From Stenotrophomonas bentonitica (GTDB lineage Bacteria > Pseudomonadota > Gammaproteobacteria > Xanthomonadales > Xanthomonadaceae): DNA of 64,000 nucleotides. Location of the stretch: the NCBI RefSeq assembly GCF_002887735.1, contig NZ_PKQP01000007.1:153036-217035 (forward strand), written 5' to 3'. The notes beneath the pieces are model-generated. The model saw only the letters and a list, made by a program, of their open reading frames with translations. It was not told the DNA's origin and did no database searches. The first letter of the stretch is position 1. Every line of letters starts with the position of its first letter. Shown one piece after another: positions 8,290 through 16,657 of this stretch. The position numbers and the translations under genes are program-made.

Positions 8290-8997
8290 TCAGACGTGAT
8301 CGGTGCTGCTCGTCTCGTCGCGCTTCTCGCGCGGCGGCAGGGCCTGCTCGCCATGCACCAGGAACCACACGTTCTCGGCGATGTTGGTGGCATGGTCGCC
8401 CACGCGTTCCAGGTTCTTGGCCATGAACAGCAGATGGGTGCACGGGGTGATGTTGCGCGGGTCCTCCATCATGTACGTCAGCAGCTCGCGGAACAGCGCG
8501 GTGTACTGCGCGTCCAGGCGGGCATCGTCGTCGCGCAGTTCCAGCGCCGCGGCGGCGTCGTTGTCGCGGTAGGCTTCGATCGCACGGCGTACCTGCTGCG
8601 CGGCCAGCCGGCCCAGCGCACGCAGGCCCTGGATCTGCGGCAGCGGCGGCACCTTGCTCAGGGCGATCGAGCGCTTGGCCACGTTGGCGGCGTAATCACC
8701 GATGCGTTCGATGTCGGCCGGAATGCGCAGGCCGGCCAGGATCTCGCGCAGGTCGCGTGCCATCGGCCCGCGCAGCGCCAGGCGCATGACGTCGTGGCTG
8801 ATGTGCTGCTCGAGCGCATCGATGGCTTCATCGTTGGCGATGATGCGCTGGGCCGCGTTCTCGTCGCGCTTCTCGATGACGTCCATGGACGCCTCCAGCT
8901 GGGCGACGGCCATCTCGCCCATGCGCACGATCTCGGCCACCAGGCGCTGCTGTTCTTCGTCGTAGCTCTTGACGATGTGGTCGTTGGGAAGATTCAT
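8290..8997 (-). CDS. phoU: Phosphate-specific transport accessory protein PhoU
   Basis: 235 residues, the usual PhoU length: two repeats of a three-helix bundle (residues about 15-120 and 125-225) with the metal-binding type segments (RIGDYAANVAKR and RVGDHATNIAENV). It links PstSCAB transport status to the PhoR/PhoB system and dampens phosphate uptake. The start MNLPNDHIVKSYDEEQ at 8997 matches the family N-terminus; the frame is open further upstream into pstB but that part is not PhoU-like. Last gene of the pst operon, 65 bases after pstB. Confidence 0.95.
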   Translation of the reverse strand: MNLPNDHIVKSYDEEQQRLVAEIVRMGEMAVAQLEASMDVIEKRDENAAQRIIANDEAIDALEQHISHDVMRLALRGPMARDLREILAGLRIPADIERIGDYAANVAKRSIALSKVPPLPQIQGLRALGRLAAQQVRRAIEAYRDNDAAAALELRDDDARLDAQYTALFRELLTYMMEDPRNITPCTHLLFMAKNLERVGDHATNIAENVWFLVHGEQALPPREKRDETSSTDHV

Positions 8998-9062
8998 GGT
9001 CTGCAATCCGGGTAGCGCCAGGCCATGCCTGGCTGGGACAGTTGGTGAGGGGACAGCACCGA

Positions 9063-9920
9063 TCAACCGAAACGACCGGTGATGTAATCCTCGGTCTGCT
9101 GCTTGTTGGGCTGCGAGAAGATCACTTCGGTGCGGTCGTGTTCGATCAGGTCGCCCAGGTACATGAAGGCGGTGTAGTCGGATACGCGCGCGGCCTGCTG
9201 CATGTTGTGGGTCACGATGACGATCGTGTAGTCGTGCTTGAGCTCTTCCACCAGCTGCTCGATGCGGCTGGTGGAAATCGGGTCCAGCGCCGAGGTCGGC
9301 TCGTCGAGCAGCAGCACGTCCGGGCGCAGGGCCACGGCGCGGGCGATGCACAGGCGCTGCTGCTGGCCACCGGACAGGCCCAGCGCGCTCTGGTTGAGCT
9401 TGTCCTTCACCTCGTCCCACAGCGCGCCCTGGCGCAGGGCCTGTTCGACGCGGTCGGTCATCTCCGACTTGGAGAGCTTCTCGTGGTGGCGGATGCCGTA
9501 GGCCACGTTCTCGAAGATGGTCATCGGGAACGGCACCGGCTTCTGGAACACCATGCCGACCTTGCTGCGCAGGCGGTTCATCGGGTACTTCGGCGAGAGG
9601 ATGTTCTCGCCATCCAGCAGCACTTCACCACGCGCTTCCAGCTTGGGGTACAGCGCGTAGATGCGGTTGAAGATGCGCAGCAGGGTGGACTTGCCGCAAC
9701 CGGAGGGACCGATCAGCGCGGTGACGCGCTTTTCCGGAATCTCCAGGTCGATGCCCTTCAGCGCATGGAACTTGTCGTAGTAGAAATCCAGACCGCGCGC
9801 GGCCAGCTTGATCGGCGCCGGGGTCTGCAGGTTTTCATGCGAGGCCGGGACCACGATGCGCTGCATCGGCACGGCATTGGAGAGATCGTTCATGGCGATG
9901 TCCGTGGAAAGGTCAGTCAT
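9063..9920 (-). CDS. pstB: Phosphate ABC transporter ATP-binding protein PstB
   Basis: 285 residues. Energises phosphate import with PstA/PstC. Walker [10 protein letters not shown] at 71-79, Q-loop VFQKP, signature LSGGQQQR, Walker [15 protein letters not shown]-loop VTHNM. The start overlaps the pstA stop by 8 bases. The first 30 residues ([15 protein letters not shown]...) are an extension compared with the E. coli protein, so an internal Met (10 or 19) is possible. Confidence 0.97.
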   Translation of the reverse strand: MTDLSTDIAMNDLSNAVPMQRIVVPASHENLQTPAPIKLAARGLDFYYDKFHALKGIDLEIPEKRVTALIGPSGCGKSTLLRIFNRIYALYPKLEARGEVLLDGENILSPKYPMNRLRSKVGMVFQKPVPFPMTIFENVAYGIRHHEKLSKSEMTDRVEQALRQGALWDEVKDKLNQSALGLSGGQQQRLCIARAVALRPDVLLLDEPTSALDPISTSRIEQLVEELKHDYTIVIVTHNMQQAARVSDYTAFMYLGDLIEHDRTEVIFSQPNKQQTEDYITGRFG

Positions 9921-10779
9921 GGGAGATACGGTTGCGCAGCAGGATGCCGCGCGCGGAAAGGCTGACCAGCAGCACGAACACGGTCAGCACCAGCGCGCCG
10001 GCCCAGGCCAGCACCTGCCAGGATTCATACGGGCTGCCGGCGAACTGGTTCATCACCACCGGGACCGAGGCCATCGGCTGGAACACGTTGCTGTTCCAGT
10101 ACTGGTTGCCGAAGGCGGTGAACAGCAGCGGCGCGGTTTCACCGGAGATGCGGGCCAGCGCCAGCAGGATGCCGGTCACGATGCCGGCGGCGGCGCTGCG
10201 GTACAGCACCTGCACGGTCACCTTCCACTGCGGGATACCCAGCGACAGCGCTGCTTCGCGCATCTGCGAGGGCACCAGGCGCAGCATTTCATCAGTGGTA
10301 CGCACCACCACCGGCAGCACGATGAAGGCCAGCGAGAGCGCACCGGCGAAGGCCGAGAACTGGCCACCGGTCTGCATCACATACAGGGTGTAGACGAACA
10401 GGCCCAGCACGATCGACGGCGCCGAGAGCAGGATGTCGTTGACGAAACGGACCACCGTGCCGGCCTTGCGGAAGTTGCCGTACTCGGCCAGCCAGGTGCC
10501 GGCGAGCACGCCCAGCGGGGTGCCGATCGCGATCGCCAGGCCGCACATCACGGCACTGCCGAAGAACGCATTGGCCAGGCCGCCTTCCTGCATCGGCGGC
10601 GGTGTCATCTTGGTGAACAGGTCCAGGTTGATGCCGGCCAGGCCCTTGGAGGCCAGCGTCCACAGGATCCAGCCGAGGAAGAACAGGCCGAACAGCGCGG
10701 TCAGGCAGGACATCACCAGCGCGACCACGTTGACGATGCGGCGGCGCAGGTACAGCGGTTGGGCGTTGGCGGTGGACAT
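9913..10779 (-). CDS. pstA: Phosphate ABC transporter permease PstA
   Basis: 288 residues with six predicted membrane helices and the binding-protein-dependent permease (EAA) loop around [48 protein letters not shown], typical of PstA. Forms the inner-membrane channel with PstC. Its start shares one base with the pstC stop (TGATG), so the permeases are translationally coupled. Confidence 0.96.
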   Translation of the reverse strand: MSTANAQPLYLRRRIVNVVALVMSCLTALFGLFFLGWILWTLASKGLAGINLDLFTKMTPPPMQEGGLANAFFGSAVMCGLAIAIGTPLGVLAGTWLAEYGNFRKAGTVVRFVNDILLSAPSIVLGLFVYTLYVMQTGGQFSAFAGALSLAFIVLPVVVRTTDEMLRLVPSQMREAALSLGIPQWKVTVQVLYRSAAAGIVTGILLALARISGETAPLLFTAFGNQYWNSNVFQPMASVPVVMNQFAGSPYESWQVLAWAGALVLTVFVLLVSLSARGILLRNRISHD

Positions 10780-11747
10780 CAGTTGCCCTCCTTGCGGGCC
10801 AGGCGCATCAGCATCAGGCGGGCGATCGCCAGCACCACGAAGGTCACGATGAACAGCACGAAGCCGAGCAGCAGCAGCGCCGAGCGGTAGGTTTCAGTGG
10901 CTTCGCCGAAATCGTTGGCGATCAGCGCGGCAATCGTGGTGCCCGGTTCCAGCAGCGACGGCGACAGGCGCACGCTGTTGCCGATCACGAAGGCCACCGC
11001 CATGGTTTCACCGAGCGCGCGGCCCAGGCCCAGGAAGATGCCGCCGATCACCGCCGAGCGGGTGTAGGGCAGCACGATGTCCCAGCTCACTTCCCACTTG
11101 GTGGAGCCCAGCGCGTAGGCCGATTCCTTCAGGCGGGTCGGCACGGTGAGGAACACTTCGCGCATCACCGAGGAGATGAAGGGGATCACCATGATCGCCA
11201 GCACGAAGCCGGCGGTGAGCACGCCGATGCCCAGCGGTGGGCCCTGGAACAGCGGGCCGATGATCGGCATCGTGCCCAGGTGGTCGTTGAGGAACGGGGT
11301 GACGTACTCGGTCATCACCGGCACCAGCACGAACAGGCCCCACATGCCATAGATGATCGAGGGGATACCGGCCAGCAGTTCGATGGCGGTACCGACCGGG
11401 CCACGCAGCCAGCGCGGGGCGACTTCGGTCAGGAAGAAGGCGATACCAAAGCTCACCGGGACGGCGATGACCATCGCGATCAGGGCGGTGACGAGGGTGC
11501 CGTAGATCGGTGCGAGCGCACCGAATTTGTTCTCGACCGGATTCCATTCGGACGAGTAGAAGAAGCTCAGGCCCTGCTCCTGCAGGGCATGGCGGCCGCC
11601 CCATAGCATGGAGAGCGCGGCGCAGGCCAGGGCGACCAGCACCAGGATGACGGTGGCGATCAGTACCCAGCGGAACAGTGTGTCGTTGCGGGCATCACGC
11701 AGGTCGCGGAGGGACGGTGCGGGAACAGGCTGGGCGATGGCATTCAT
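10779..11747 (-). CDS. pstC: Phosphate ABC transporter permease PstC
   Basis: 322 residues, six predicted membrane helices. The EAA-type loop KESAYALGSTKWEVSWDIVLPYTRSAVIGGIFLGLGRALGETMAVAFVIGN is diagnostic of PstC. Starts 87 bases downstream of pstS (lipoprotein form), separated by a hairpin that may lower expression of the permease genes relative to the binding protein. Confidence 0.96.
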   Translation of the reverse strand: MNAIAQPVPAPSLRDLRDARNDTLFRWVLIATVILVLVALACAALSMLWGGRHALQEQGLSFFYSSEWNPVENKFGALAPIYGTLVTALIAMVIAVPVSFGIAFFLTEVAPRWLRGPVGTAIELLAGIPSIIYGMWGLFVLVPVMTEYVTPFLNDHLGTMPIIGPLFQGPPLGIGVLTAGFVLAIMVIPFISSVMREVFLTVPTRLKESAYALGSTKWEVSWDIVLPYTRSAVIGGIFLGLGRALGETMAVAFVIGNSVRLSPSLLEPGTTIAALIANDFGEATETYRSALLLLGFVLFIVTFVVLAIARLMLMRLARKEGN

Positions 11748-11800
11748 GGCTGAGGCGGGGGCCCGAGTGGTGGTTCGGCAGGGTGGTGCGGCGAGGAAAG

Positions 11801-11825
11801 CGGGCCTGCGCTGTGCACAGGCCCG
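11801..11825 (-). terminator. Partial terminator/stabilising hairpin between pstS and pstC
   Basis: Perfect 8-base stem CGGGCCTG...CAGGCCCG with a 9-base loop, 10 bases after the pstS stop. On the minus strand it is followed by CTTTCC rather than a full T run. This suits an attenuator or an mRNA 3'-end stabiliser that lets pstS be made in excess over pstCAB. Confidence 0.55.
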
Positions 11826-11834
11826 CTGTCTGGC

Positions 11835-12926
11835 TTACTTGAACTCGCTGGTCCAGTAGGCTTCGATCTGGGTGACCAGCTCGGCCGGCAGCGGCACGTA
11901 GTGCAGTTCGTTGGCCTGGGCCTGGCCCTTCTCGAAGGCCCACTTGAAGAACGCCAGGGTGTCCTTGCTGCGCTGGGCATCCTTGGGCTGCTTGTGCATC
12001 AGCATGAAATTGGTGGCGGTGATCGGCCATGCCTGGTCGCCCGGGGCATTGGTGATGACCAGGTTGAAGTCCTTGGCGCTGGCCCAGTCGGCGCTGGCGG
12101 CTGCCGCGGCGAAGGTTTCCGCGCTCGGCTGCACCCAGTTGCCGGCGGCGTTCTGCATCGAGGCGTACGGCATGCCGTTCTGCAGCGCGTAGGCCAGTTC
12201 GACGTAGCCGATCGAGCCCTTGATCTGCTTCACGTACGAGGCCACGCCTTCGTTGCCCTTGCCACCCACGCCGTCCGGCCACTGCACCGAGGTGCCTTCG
12301 CCGACCTTGCTCTTCCAGTCCGGGCTGACCTTGGAGAGGTAGTTGGAGAAGTTGAAGGTGGTGCCCGAGCCATCCGAACGGTGGACCAGGGTGATCTTGC
12401 CGTCGGGCAGCTTGACGCCCGGGTTGGCGGCGACGATGGCCGGGTCGTTCCAGGTCTTGACCTTGCCCAGGAAGATATCGGCCAGCAGGGCGCCGCTCAG
12501 GCGCAGCTTGCCGGCTTCCAGGCCGTCGATGTTGACCACCGGCACCACGCCACCGATCGCCGACGGGAACTGGCCGAGGCCGGCCTGGGCCAGCTCTTCG
12601 CTGCTCAGCGGCTTGTCGGAGGAACCGAAATCAACGGTGCCGGCCTTGATCTGGGCGATGCCACCACCGGAACCGATCGACTGGTAGTTGATCTTGGCGC
12701 CGGTGGCGGCGTTGTAGTCGGCCGACCACTTGGACACCAGCGGGAAAATGAAGGAGGCACCGGCGCCGGAAATCTCGGCGGTCAGGCGATCGCCAGCGGC
12801 CGGAGCGGCAGCGGGCGCATCGGTGGCCGGCGCGGCGGCTTGGCCTTCAGCGCCCGGCTTGCATGCGGAAAGACCCAGCGCGATGGCCAGGGAAAGGGCG
12901 GCGATGCTGGCCGTGTGCAGTTTCAT
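11835..12926 (-). CDS. pstS: Phosphate-binding protein PstS, lipoprotein form
   Basis: 363 residues. The N-terminus ends LGLSAC at Cys22, a clear lipobox, so this copy is predicted to be membrane-anchored; an Ala/Pro-rich tether of about 25 residues follows before the PBP-like domain begins at LTAEISGAGASFIFPLVSKW. Phosphate-binding signatures: SIGSGGGIAQIKAGTVDFGSSDKPLS and VHRSDGSGTTFNF. It lies directly upstream of pstC. The adjacent gene is a second PstS without lipobox; the two are clearly paralogous through the binding domain. Confidence 0.96.
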   Translation of the reverse strand: MKLHTASIAALSLAIALGLSACKPGAEGQAAAPATDAPAAAPAAGDRLTAEISGAGASFIFPLVSKWSADYNAATGAKINYQSIGSGGGIAQIKAGTVDFGSSDKPLSSEELAQAGLGQFPSAIGGVVPVVNIDGLEAGKLRLSGALLADIFLGKVKTWNDPAIVAANPGVKLPDGKITLVHRSDGSGTTFNFSNYLSKVSPDWKSKVGEGTSVQWPDGVGGKGNEGVASYVKQIKGSIGYVELAYALQNGMPYASMQNAAGNWVQPSAETFAAAAASADWASAKDFNLVITNAPGDQAWPITATNFMLMHKQPKDAQRSKDTLAFFKWAFEKGQAQANELHYVPLPAELVTQIEAYWTSEFK

Positions 12927-12979
12927 GCGTCACTCCATAGCGGGATAAGGGCCGGTCTTTCCGGCGACGCGACTATGAA

Positions 12980-12997
12980 ATGATGTTTTTGTTACAG
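12980..12997 (-). promoter_or_regulatory. Candidate Pho box upstream of pstS (lipoprotein form)
   Basis: Minus strand CTGTAACAAAAACATCAT, two 7-base half-sites separated by AAAA. It matches the E. coli-type consensus (CTGTCAT-N4-CTGTCAT, A-rich spacer) at 13 of 18 positions by eye. It lies 54-71 bases before the start codon, consistent with PhoB activation. Confidence 0.6.
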
Positions 12998-13066
12998 CTT
13001 GATGACGCCGTGACCGAGCGCACGCAAAGCCTTGCGGCACAAGGGTCGGGCATTTTGCGGCAGGCA

Positions 13067-13098
13067 ACAAAAAGGCGCGGAACCTTGCGGTCCGCGCC
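13067..13098 (-). terminator. Intrinsic terminator after the upstream pstS copy
   Basis: Minus strand: GGCGCGGA with its complement TCCGCGCC around an 8-base loop, followed by TTTTTGTT. It sits between the two pstS genes, downstream of the repeats at 13174-13225, so each pstS is probably its own transcription unit. Confidence 0.75.
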
Positions 13099-13173
13099 CG
13101 ATGGCGCCGGAAGGGGGAGAGAGGTCCCTCCGGCGCCATTGCTCTGTCCGGTGGGTTGCGTCGGGGGCGACGC

Positions 13174-13225
13174 GTACCGACCAACGGTCGGCACCTACCG
13201 GTAGGTCACCACCGTGGGTGGTGAC
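13174..13225. repeat. Head-to-head pair of SMAG-like (GTAG) REP elements
   Basis: 13201-13225 reads GTAGGTCACCACC-GTG-GGTGGTGAC on the plus strand. 13174-13198 reads, on the minus strand, GTAGGTGCCGACCGTTGGTCGGTAC. Both carry the GTAG head and a short imperfect palindrome. The heads face each other (CTACCGGTAG). They lie just after the pstS2 stop and may stabilise its mRNA end. Confidence 0.75.
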
Positions 13226-13229
13226 TTCC

Positions 13230-14249
13230 TCAATACTTCAGGTTCTGCGACCAGTAGGTCTCGATCTGCTTGACCAGGGTGTCCGGCAGCGGGACGTAGT
13301 CGAGCTGCTTGGCCTGCGCATCGCCGCTCTTGTAGATCCAGCGGAAGAATTCCTGGGTGGCCTTGGCGTTGGCGACGTTCTTGGGCTGCTTGCGGACCAG
13401 GATGAAGTTGGTGGCGGTGATCGGCCACGCATCGGCGCCCGGGGCGTTGGTCATGACCAGGTAGAAGTCCTTCGCGCTGGCCCAGTCGGCGCTGGCAGCA
13501 GCGGCGGCGAAGGAGGTGTCGCTCGGCAGCACGATCTTGCCCGAGGCGTTCTTCATCGCAGCGTAGGACATCTTGTTCTGCAGCGCGTAGGACAGTTCGA
13601 CGTAGCCGATGCCGCCCTTGATCTGCTTCACGTAGGCGGCAACGCCTTCGTTGCCCTTGCCACCGATGCCGACCGGCCACTGGACGGAGGTGCCTTCACC
13701 GACCTTGGTCTTCCACTCCGGGTTGACCTTGGAAAGGTAGTTGACGAAGTTGAAGGTGGTGCCCGAACCGTCCGAGCGGTGCACGACGGTGATCTTGCCG
13801 TCGGGCAGCTTCACGCCCGGGTTCAGCGCGGCGATCGCCGGGTCGTTCCAGGTCTTGATCTTGCCCAGGAAGATGTTCCCCAGGGTCGGGCCATCGAGCT
13901 TCAGCGCGCCCGGGGCGATGCCGGCCACGTTGATCACCGGGACCACGCCGCCGATGACCGACGGGAACTGGGCCAGGCCGGCGGCAGCCAGTTCTTCCGG
14001 CTTCAGCGGGGCATCGGAGGAGCCGAAATCAACGGTCGCGGCCTTGATCTGGGCGATACCACCACCGGAACCGATGGACTGGTAGTTGACCTTCTTGCCG
14101 GTGGCAGTGCTGTAGTCGGCCGACCACTTGGACATGACCGGGTAGATGAACGAGGCGCCCGCGCCGGTCACATCGGCGGCGTTGGCGGCAAACACGGATG
14201 ACGCGGCGAGGACGGCAACAGCGGCGCGCGACTTGAAGGCGTGGATCAC
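13230..14249 (-). CDS. pstS: Second phosphate-binding protein PstS, soluble periplasmic form
   Basis: 339 residues. Begins with GTG (MIHAFKSRAAVAVLAASSVFAANA), with AGGAG about eight bases upstream. The signal peptide ends at AANA and has no lipobox, so the product should be soluble in the periplasm, unlike its neighbour. The mature part starts ADVTGAGASFIYPVMSKW and has the same phosphate site (SIGSGGGIAQIKAATVDFGSSDAPL; VHRSDGSGTTFNF). The tail YWSQNLKY matches the other copy (YWTSEFK). Tandem duplication with divergence in localisation. Confidence 0.96.
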   Translation of the reverse strand: MIHAFKSRAAVAVLAASSVFAANAADVTGAGASFIYPVMSKWSADYSTATGKKVNYQSIGSGGGIAQIKAATVDFGSSDAPLKPEELAAAGLAQFPSVIGGVVPVINVAGIAPGALKLDGPTLGNIFLGKIKTWNDPAIAALNPGVKLPDGKITVVHRSDGSGTTFNFVNYLSKVNPEWKTKVGEGTSVQWPVGIGGKGNEGVAAYVKQIKGGIGYVELSYALQNKMSYAAMKNASGKIVLPSDTSFAAAAASADWASAKDFYLVMTNAPGADAWPITATNFILVRKQPKNVANAKATQEFFRWIYKSGDAQAKQLDYVPLPDTLVKQIETYWSQNLKY

Positions 14250-14304
14250 GGGGTGGCTCCTGGGATGGATGAAGGTGCGGGGTGTCCCGCCCGGTGCTCA
14301 TTCC

Positions 14305-14322
14305 ATAACGGTTCGATGACAG
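14305..14322 (-). promoter_or_regulatory. Candidate Pho box upstream of the soluble pstS
   Basis: Minus strand CTGTCATCGAACCGTTAT: the first half-site is a perfect CTGTCAT, then a 4-base spacer, then CCGTTAT (5 of 7). It is 56-73 bases before the GTG start. A further CTGTCAT occurs on the plus strand at 14331-14337. Confidence 0.65.
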
Positions 14323-14348
14323 CGCAGCGACTGTCATATGACCACCTC

Positions 14349-14376
14349 GTGACACGCCTTCCGGGCGGGGTGTCAC
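14349..14376. terminator. Hairpin at the end of the unknown pho-locus gene
   Basis: GTGACAC and GTGTCAC pair around CGCCTTCCGGGCGGG, with extra internal CC/GG pairs. The stem overlaps the TGA of the gene ending at 14373. No T run follows, so termination is uncertain; it separates that gene from the pstS promoter region. Confidence 0.45.
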
Positions 14377-15152
14377 AGCGGCTGCAGCGCCTCCGGGACC
14401 GCGTAGCGGCGGCCGTCGAAGCGCAGCACGCGGCGCTCGCCCTCCACTGGCGTGTCCTGGTCGCGGCAGGTGTCCCCGTCCATCCAGCTGTGCGTGGTGA
14501 CCCGCCGCTCGCGCAGGATGAGATCGGCCAAGCCGTGTTTGCCTTTGGGCCCAACGGCCACGGTGCGCGTTACGTCGGTGGAGTCGCCGGCGCAGCGGGT
14601 GTCCCACTCGGCCTGGAAACGACCCAACACCATCGGTGGGCCGAGCGTGCGCAGCGTGTCTGCCTGCACCGCCAGCAGATGCAATTGTTCTTCGCTGAAC
14701 GGATTGGGCCCGGAGCCATTGCGGCGCTGCACGCGCAGGCCGAAGGCTAGGGTGTCCGGCGCAAGCTGGTAGCGCGCAGTATCCAGGTGCATGCCGTCGT
14801 AGAAGATCGCATCGCTGTCGAGTGCGCCGGACAGCACCGTCCAAGCGCGCGTGGCGAGGGTGTCGGAATCGATTACCAACACCTCCACGTCGCCATCGCG
14901 GGCGTCGTTGTCGCCACCGTCGCGCCAGACCGGCGTGGCCACCAAGGTCAGCTCGGGGCGTGCCGGCCATCGGCGGCAGACGCTGGCGGCGGTGTCGCGG
15001 GTATAGCCGAGGCGGTCGGGCAGCGCATTGTCCGCCCGCACCACGTAGGCCTCCTCAGCGGCCGCCTGGGCGTCATGGCAGTCCTGCGCCTGGGCGGGCA
15101 GGGCGGCGGCACTGCACGCGGCGGCCAGCAACAGCGGGAGGGCGATACGCAT
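14373..15152 (-). CDS. Secreted protein of unknown function in the phosphate locus
   Basis: 259 residues from ATG 15152 (MRIALPLLLAAACSAAALPAQAQDC): a clear Sec signal peptide with cleavage near AQA|QD. The frame is open further upstream but without a leader. I do not recognise a domain. Features: four Cys in the mature part (DCHDAQ, SVCRRW, TRCAGD, DTCRDQD), enough for two disulfides, an acidic VLVIDSDTLATRAW segment, and no metal-binding His clusters. It sits between the porin and pstS genes on the same strand, which suggests a role in phosphate acquisition or envelope response to phosphate limitation (inference). Confidence 0.72.
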   Translation of the reverse strand: MRIALPLLLAAACSAAALPAQAQDCHDAQAAAEEAYVVRADNALPDRLGYTRDTAASVCRRWPARPELTLVATPVWRDGGDNDARDGDVEVLVIDSDTLATRAWTVLSGALDSDAIFYDGMHLDTARYQLAPDTLAFGLRVQRRNGSGPNPFSEEQLHLLAVQADTLRTLGPPMVLGRFQAEWDTRCAGDSTDVTRTVAVGPKGKHGLADLILRERRVTTHSWMDGDTCRDQDTPVEGERRVLRFDGRRYAVPEALQPL

Positions 15153-15216
15153 CGGGTTCCATCCATGGGGCAAAGGGCGCACAGCATACGCGCGCATACC
15201 GGCGCGCGGGCACGAA

Positions 15217-15242
15217 AAAGGCGCAGCCGAAGCTGCGCCTTT
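15217..15242. terminator. Bidirectional intrinsic terminator after the porin gene
   Basis: Perfect 11-base stem AAAGGCGCAGC / GCTGCGCCTTT with tetraloop CGAA (TTCG on the minus strand), flanked by A and T runs. On the minus strand it gives GCTGCGCCTTTTT, 24 bases after the porin stop. Confidence 0.88.
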
Positions 15243-15265
15243 GTGTGTCACGCGTGTTGCAGGGC

Positions 15266-16477
15266 TTACCAGAAGAACTGCAGGCGCGCTTCGAGGATGT
15301 TCGGGTCGTCGTTGACGAACGTGCGCGCGGTCGAGCTGTACTTCTTGCTGTCCACCATCACGTAGTTCAGCGCGAATTTGGTGTTGGAGCGCCAGTAGTA
15401 GTTCACGCCCACGGTCCAGATGTCCATCTTGCCGCCCAGCACGCCATCGACGATCGGCGGGCGACCGGCCACCGGATTCGCGTTCAGGTTACCGTCGTTG
15501 AGATCCATGTGGTCGTAACGCGCACCCAGCTGCCACATGCCGCGGCCCGGTTCGTCCGGCAGGCCGGTGGTCGGGGTACCGCCCTTGTAGCCCCAGGTCT
15601 CGCCGCTGATGTTCCACAGGCCGCTGACGTAGTAGCCGTCGCTGCTGTAGTTGTCGTGCGAGTAACGCTTGGCCTTGCTGGTGTAGTACTCGGCCTGGGC
15701 CTTGAACGGGCCACCGATGTACATCGCTTCGGCACCGATCGTGCTGACGCGGTCGGTATCGACCAGGTTGCCGCTGTCGACCAGGCGCGCGGTGGCCAGG
15801 TCGGCGTTCGGACGGGCGCGCACGCGCAGGGTGTCGGCGTCGGTGTCGTAGTCCACATAGCTCAGGCCGAAGTGCAGGACCTGGCCCTTGTCATTGATCG
15901 GGGCCCAGGTACCACGCGCGCCGTAGCCGCTGCCGTGTGCCAGGTTGCGGGTCAGCTCGCGGCCGAAGGCGCTGGCGGTGACGGACCAGTTGTTGTCACC
16001 GATGCTGTAGGCGCCACCGAGGCGGCGGGCCACGGCGTAGGTGTTGGTGACCGCGGCCTTGGAGATGAAGTCGTTGTTCTTGGTGCTGGAGAGTTCTTCC
16101 AGGCTGTTGGGCTGCTTGAACTGGCCGAACTGCACGAAGTGGTTGGCGTTGCCGGCCAGCTTGTACTTCAGGTTGGTGTCCAGGAACTTGTCGGCCTTGG
16201 CGTCGTAGCCCACCACCCATTCCACGTTGCCCGGGCCCTTGCCCTTGAGCACCAGCTCGGCGCGGCGCAGCTCGAATTCGCTGTTCTTGCCGTTGCCGGC
16301 ATCACCGCCGTTGAGGTCGGTCACATCGTTGTCGAACCAGTTGCCGTCGGCCTGGACCAGGCCCTCGAACGTGATTTCCGAACCGCCGATCACATCGATG
16401 GCCACTTCAGCGTGAGCGGCCGGAACGAACAGCGCAGCCGCCACGGCCGCAGTAAGAAGTTGGCGATGCAGTTTCAT
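15266..16477 (-). CDS. Phosphate-selective porin (OprO/OprP family)
   Basis: 403 residues from ATG 16477 (MKLHRQLLTAAVAAALFVPAAHA|EVAID); the frame extends upstream but lacks a leader there. Outer-membrane beta-barrel of the Porin_O_P family: alternating amphipathic strands (WVVGYDAKADKFL, FVQFGQFKQPNSLEELSSTKNNDFI, WQLGARYDHMDLND) and a C-terminal aromatic tail LEARLQFFW. FVQFGQFKQPNSLEEL is the family's anchor motif. Family members bind phosphate or polyphosphate with an Arg/Lys ladder; whether this one prefers phosphate is inferred from its place upstream of pstS and a candidate Pho box. Confidence 0.92.
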   Translation of the reverse strand: MKLHRQLLTAAVAAALFVPAAHAEVAIDVIGGSEITFEGLVQADGNWFDNDVTDLNGGDAGNGKNSEFELRRAELVLKGKGPGNVEWVVGYDAKADKFLDTNLKYKLAGNANHFVQFGQFKQPNSLEELSSTKNNDFISKAAVTNTYAVARRLGGAYSIGDNNWSVTASAFGRELTRNLAHGSGYGARGTWAPINDKGQVLHFGLSYVDYDTDADTLRVRARPNADLATARLVDSGNLVDTDRVSTIGAEAMYIGGPFKAQAEYYTSKAKRYSHDNYSSDGYYVSGLWNISGETWGYKGGTPTTGLPDEPGRGMWQLGARYDHMDLNDGNLNANPVAGRPPIVDGVLGGKMDIWTVGVNYYWRSNTKFALNYVMVDSKKYSSTARTFVNDDPNILEARLQFFW

Positions 16478-16530
16478 GGAAGGAGCCTTGCAGGCAGGTG
16501 GGAAGATGCTGCGCAGGCTAATTAGTGAAG

Positions 16531-16548
16531 ATTGCGTAAATGTGACAG
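16531..16548 (-). promoter_or_regulatory. Weak candidate Pho box upstream of the porin
   Basis: Minus strand CTGTCACATTTACGCAAT. The first half-site (CTGTCAC) is excellent, the spacer is A/T-rich, and the second half-site is poor. It lies 54-71 bases before the porin ATG, the same distance as the boxes before both pstS genes, which adds weight. Confidence 0.4.
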
Positions 16549-16657
16549 TTTCAGACAAACCGTCATCGCCCGCATCCCAAGCGGCGTCAGGGGCTGCTAT
16601 TGATGCCCGGCGCAGATGACCGCCGGGTTGCGCCCATATGGCAGTCGCGTGCCCCGT

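Noticed and set aside
13174..13225. CRISPR-like repeat pair
   Set aside because: Only two units of a short palindrome in opposite orientation, no regular spacers and no cas genes; they fit SMAG/REP elements.
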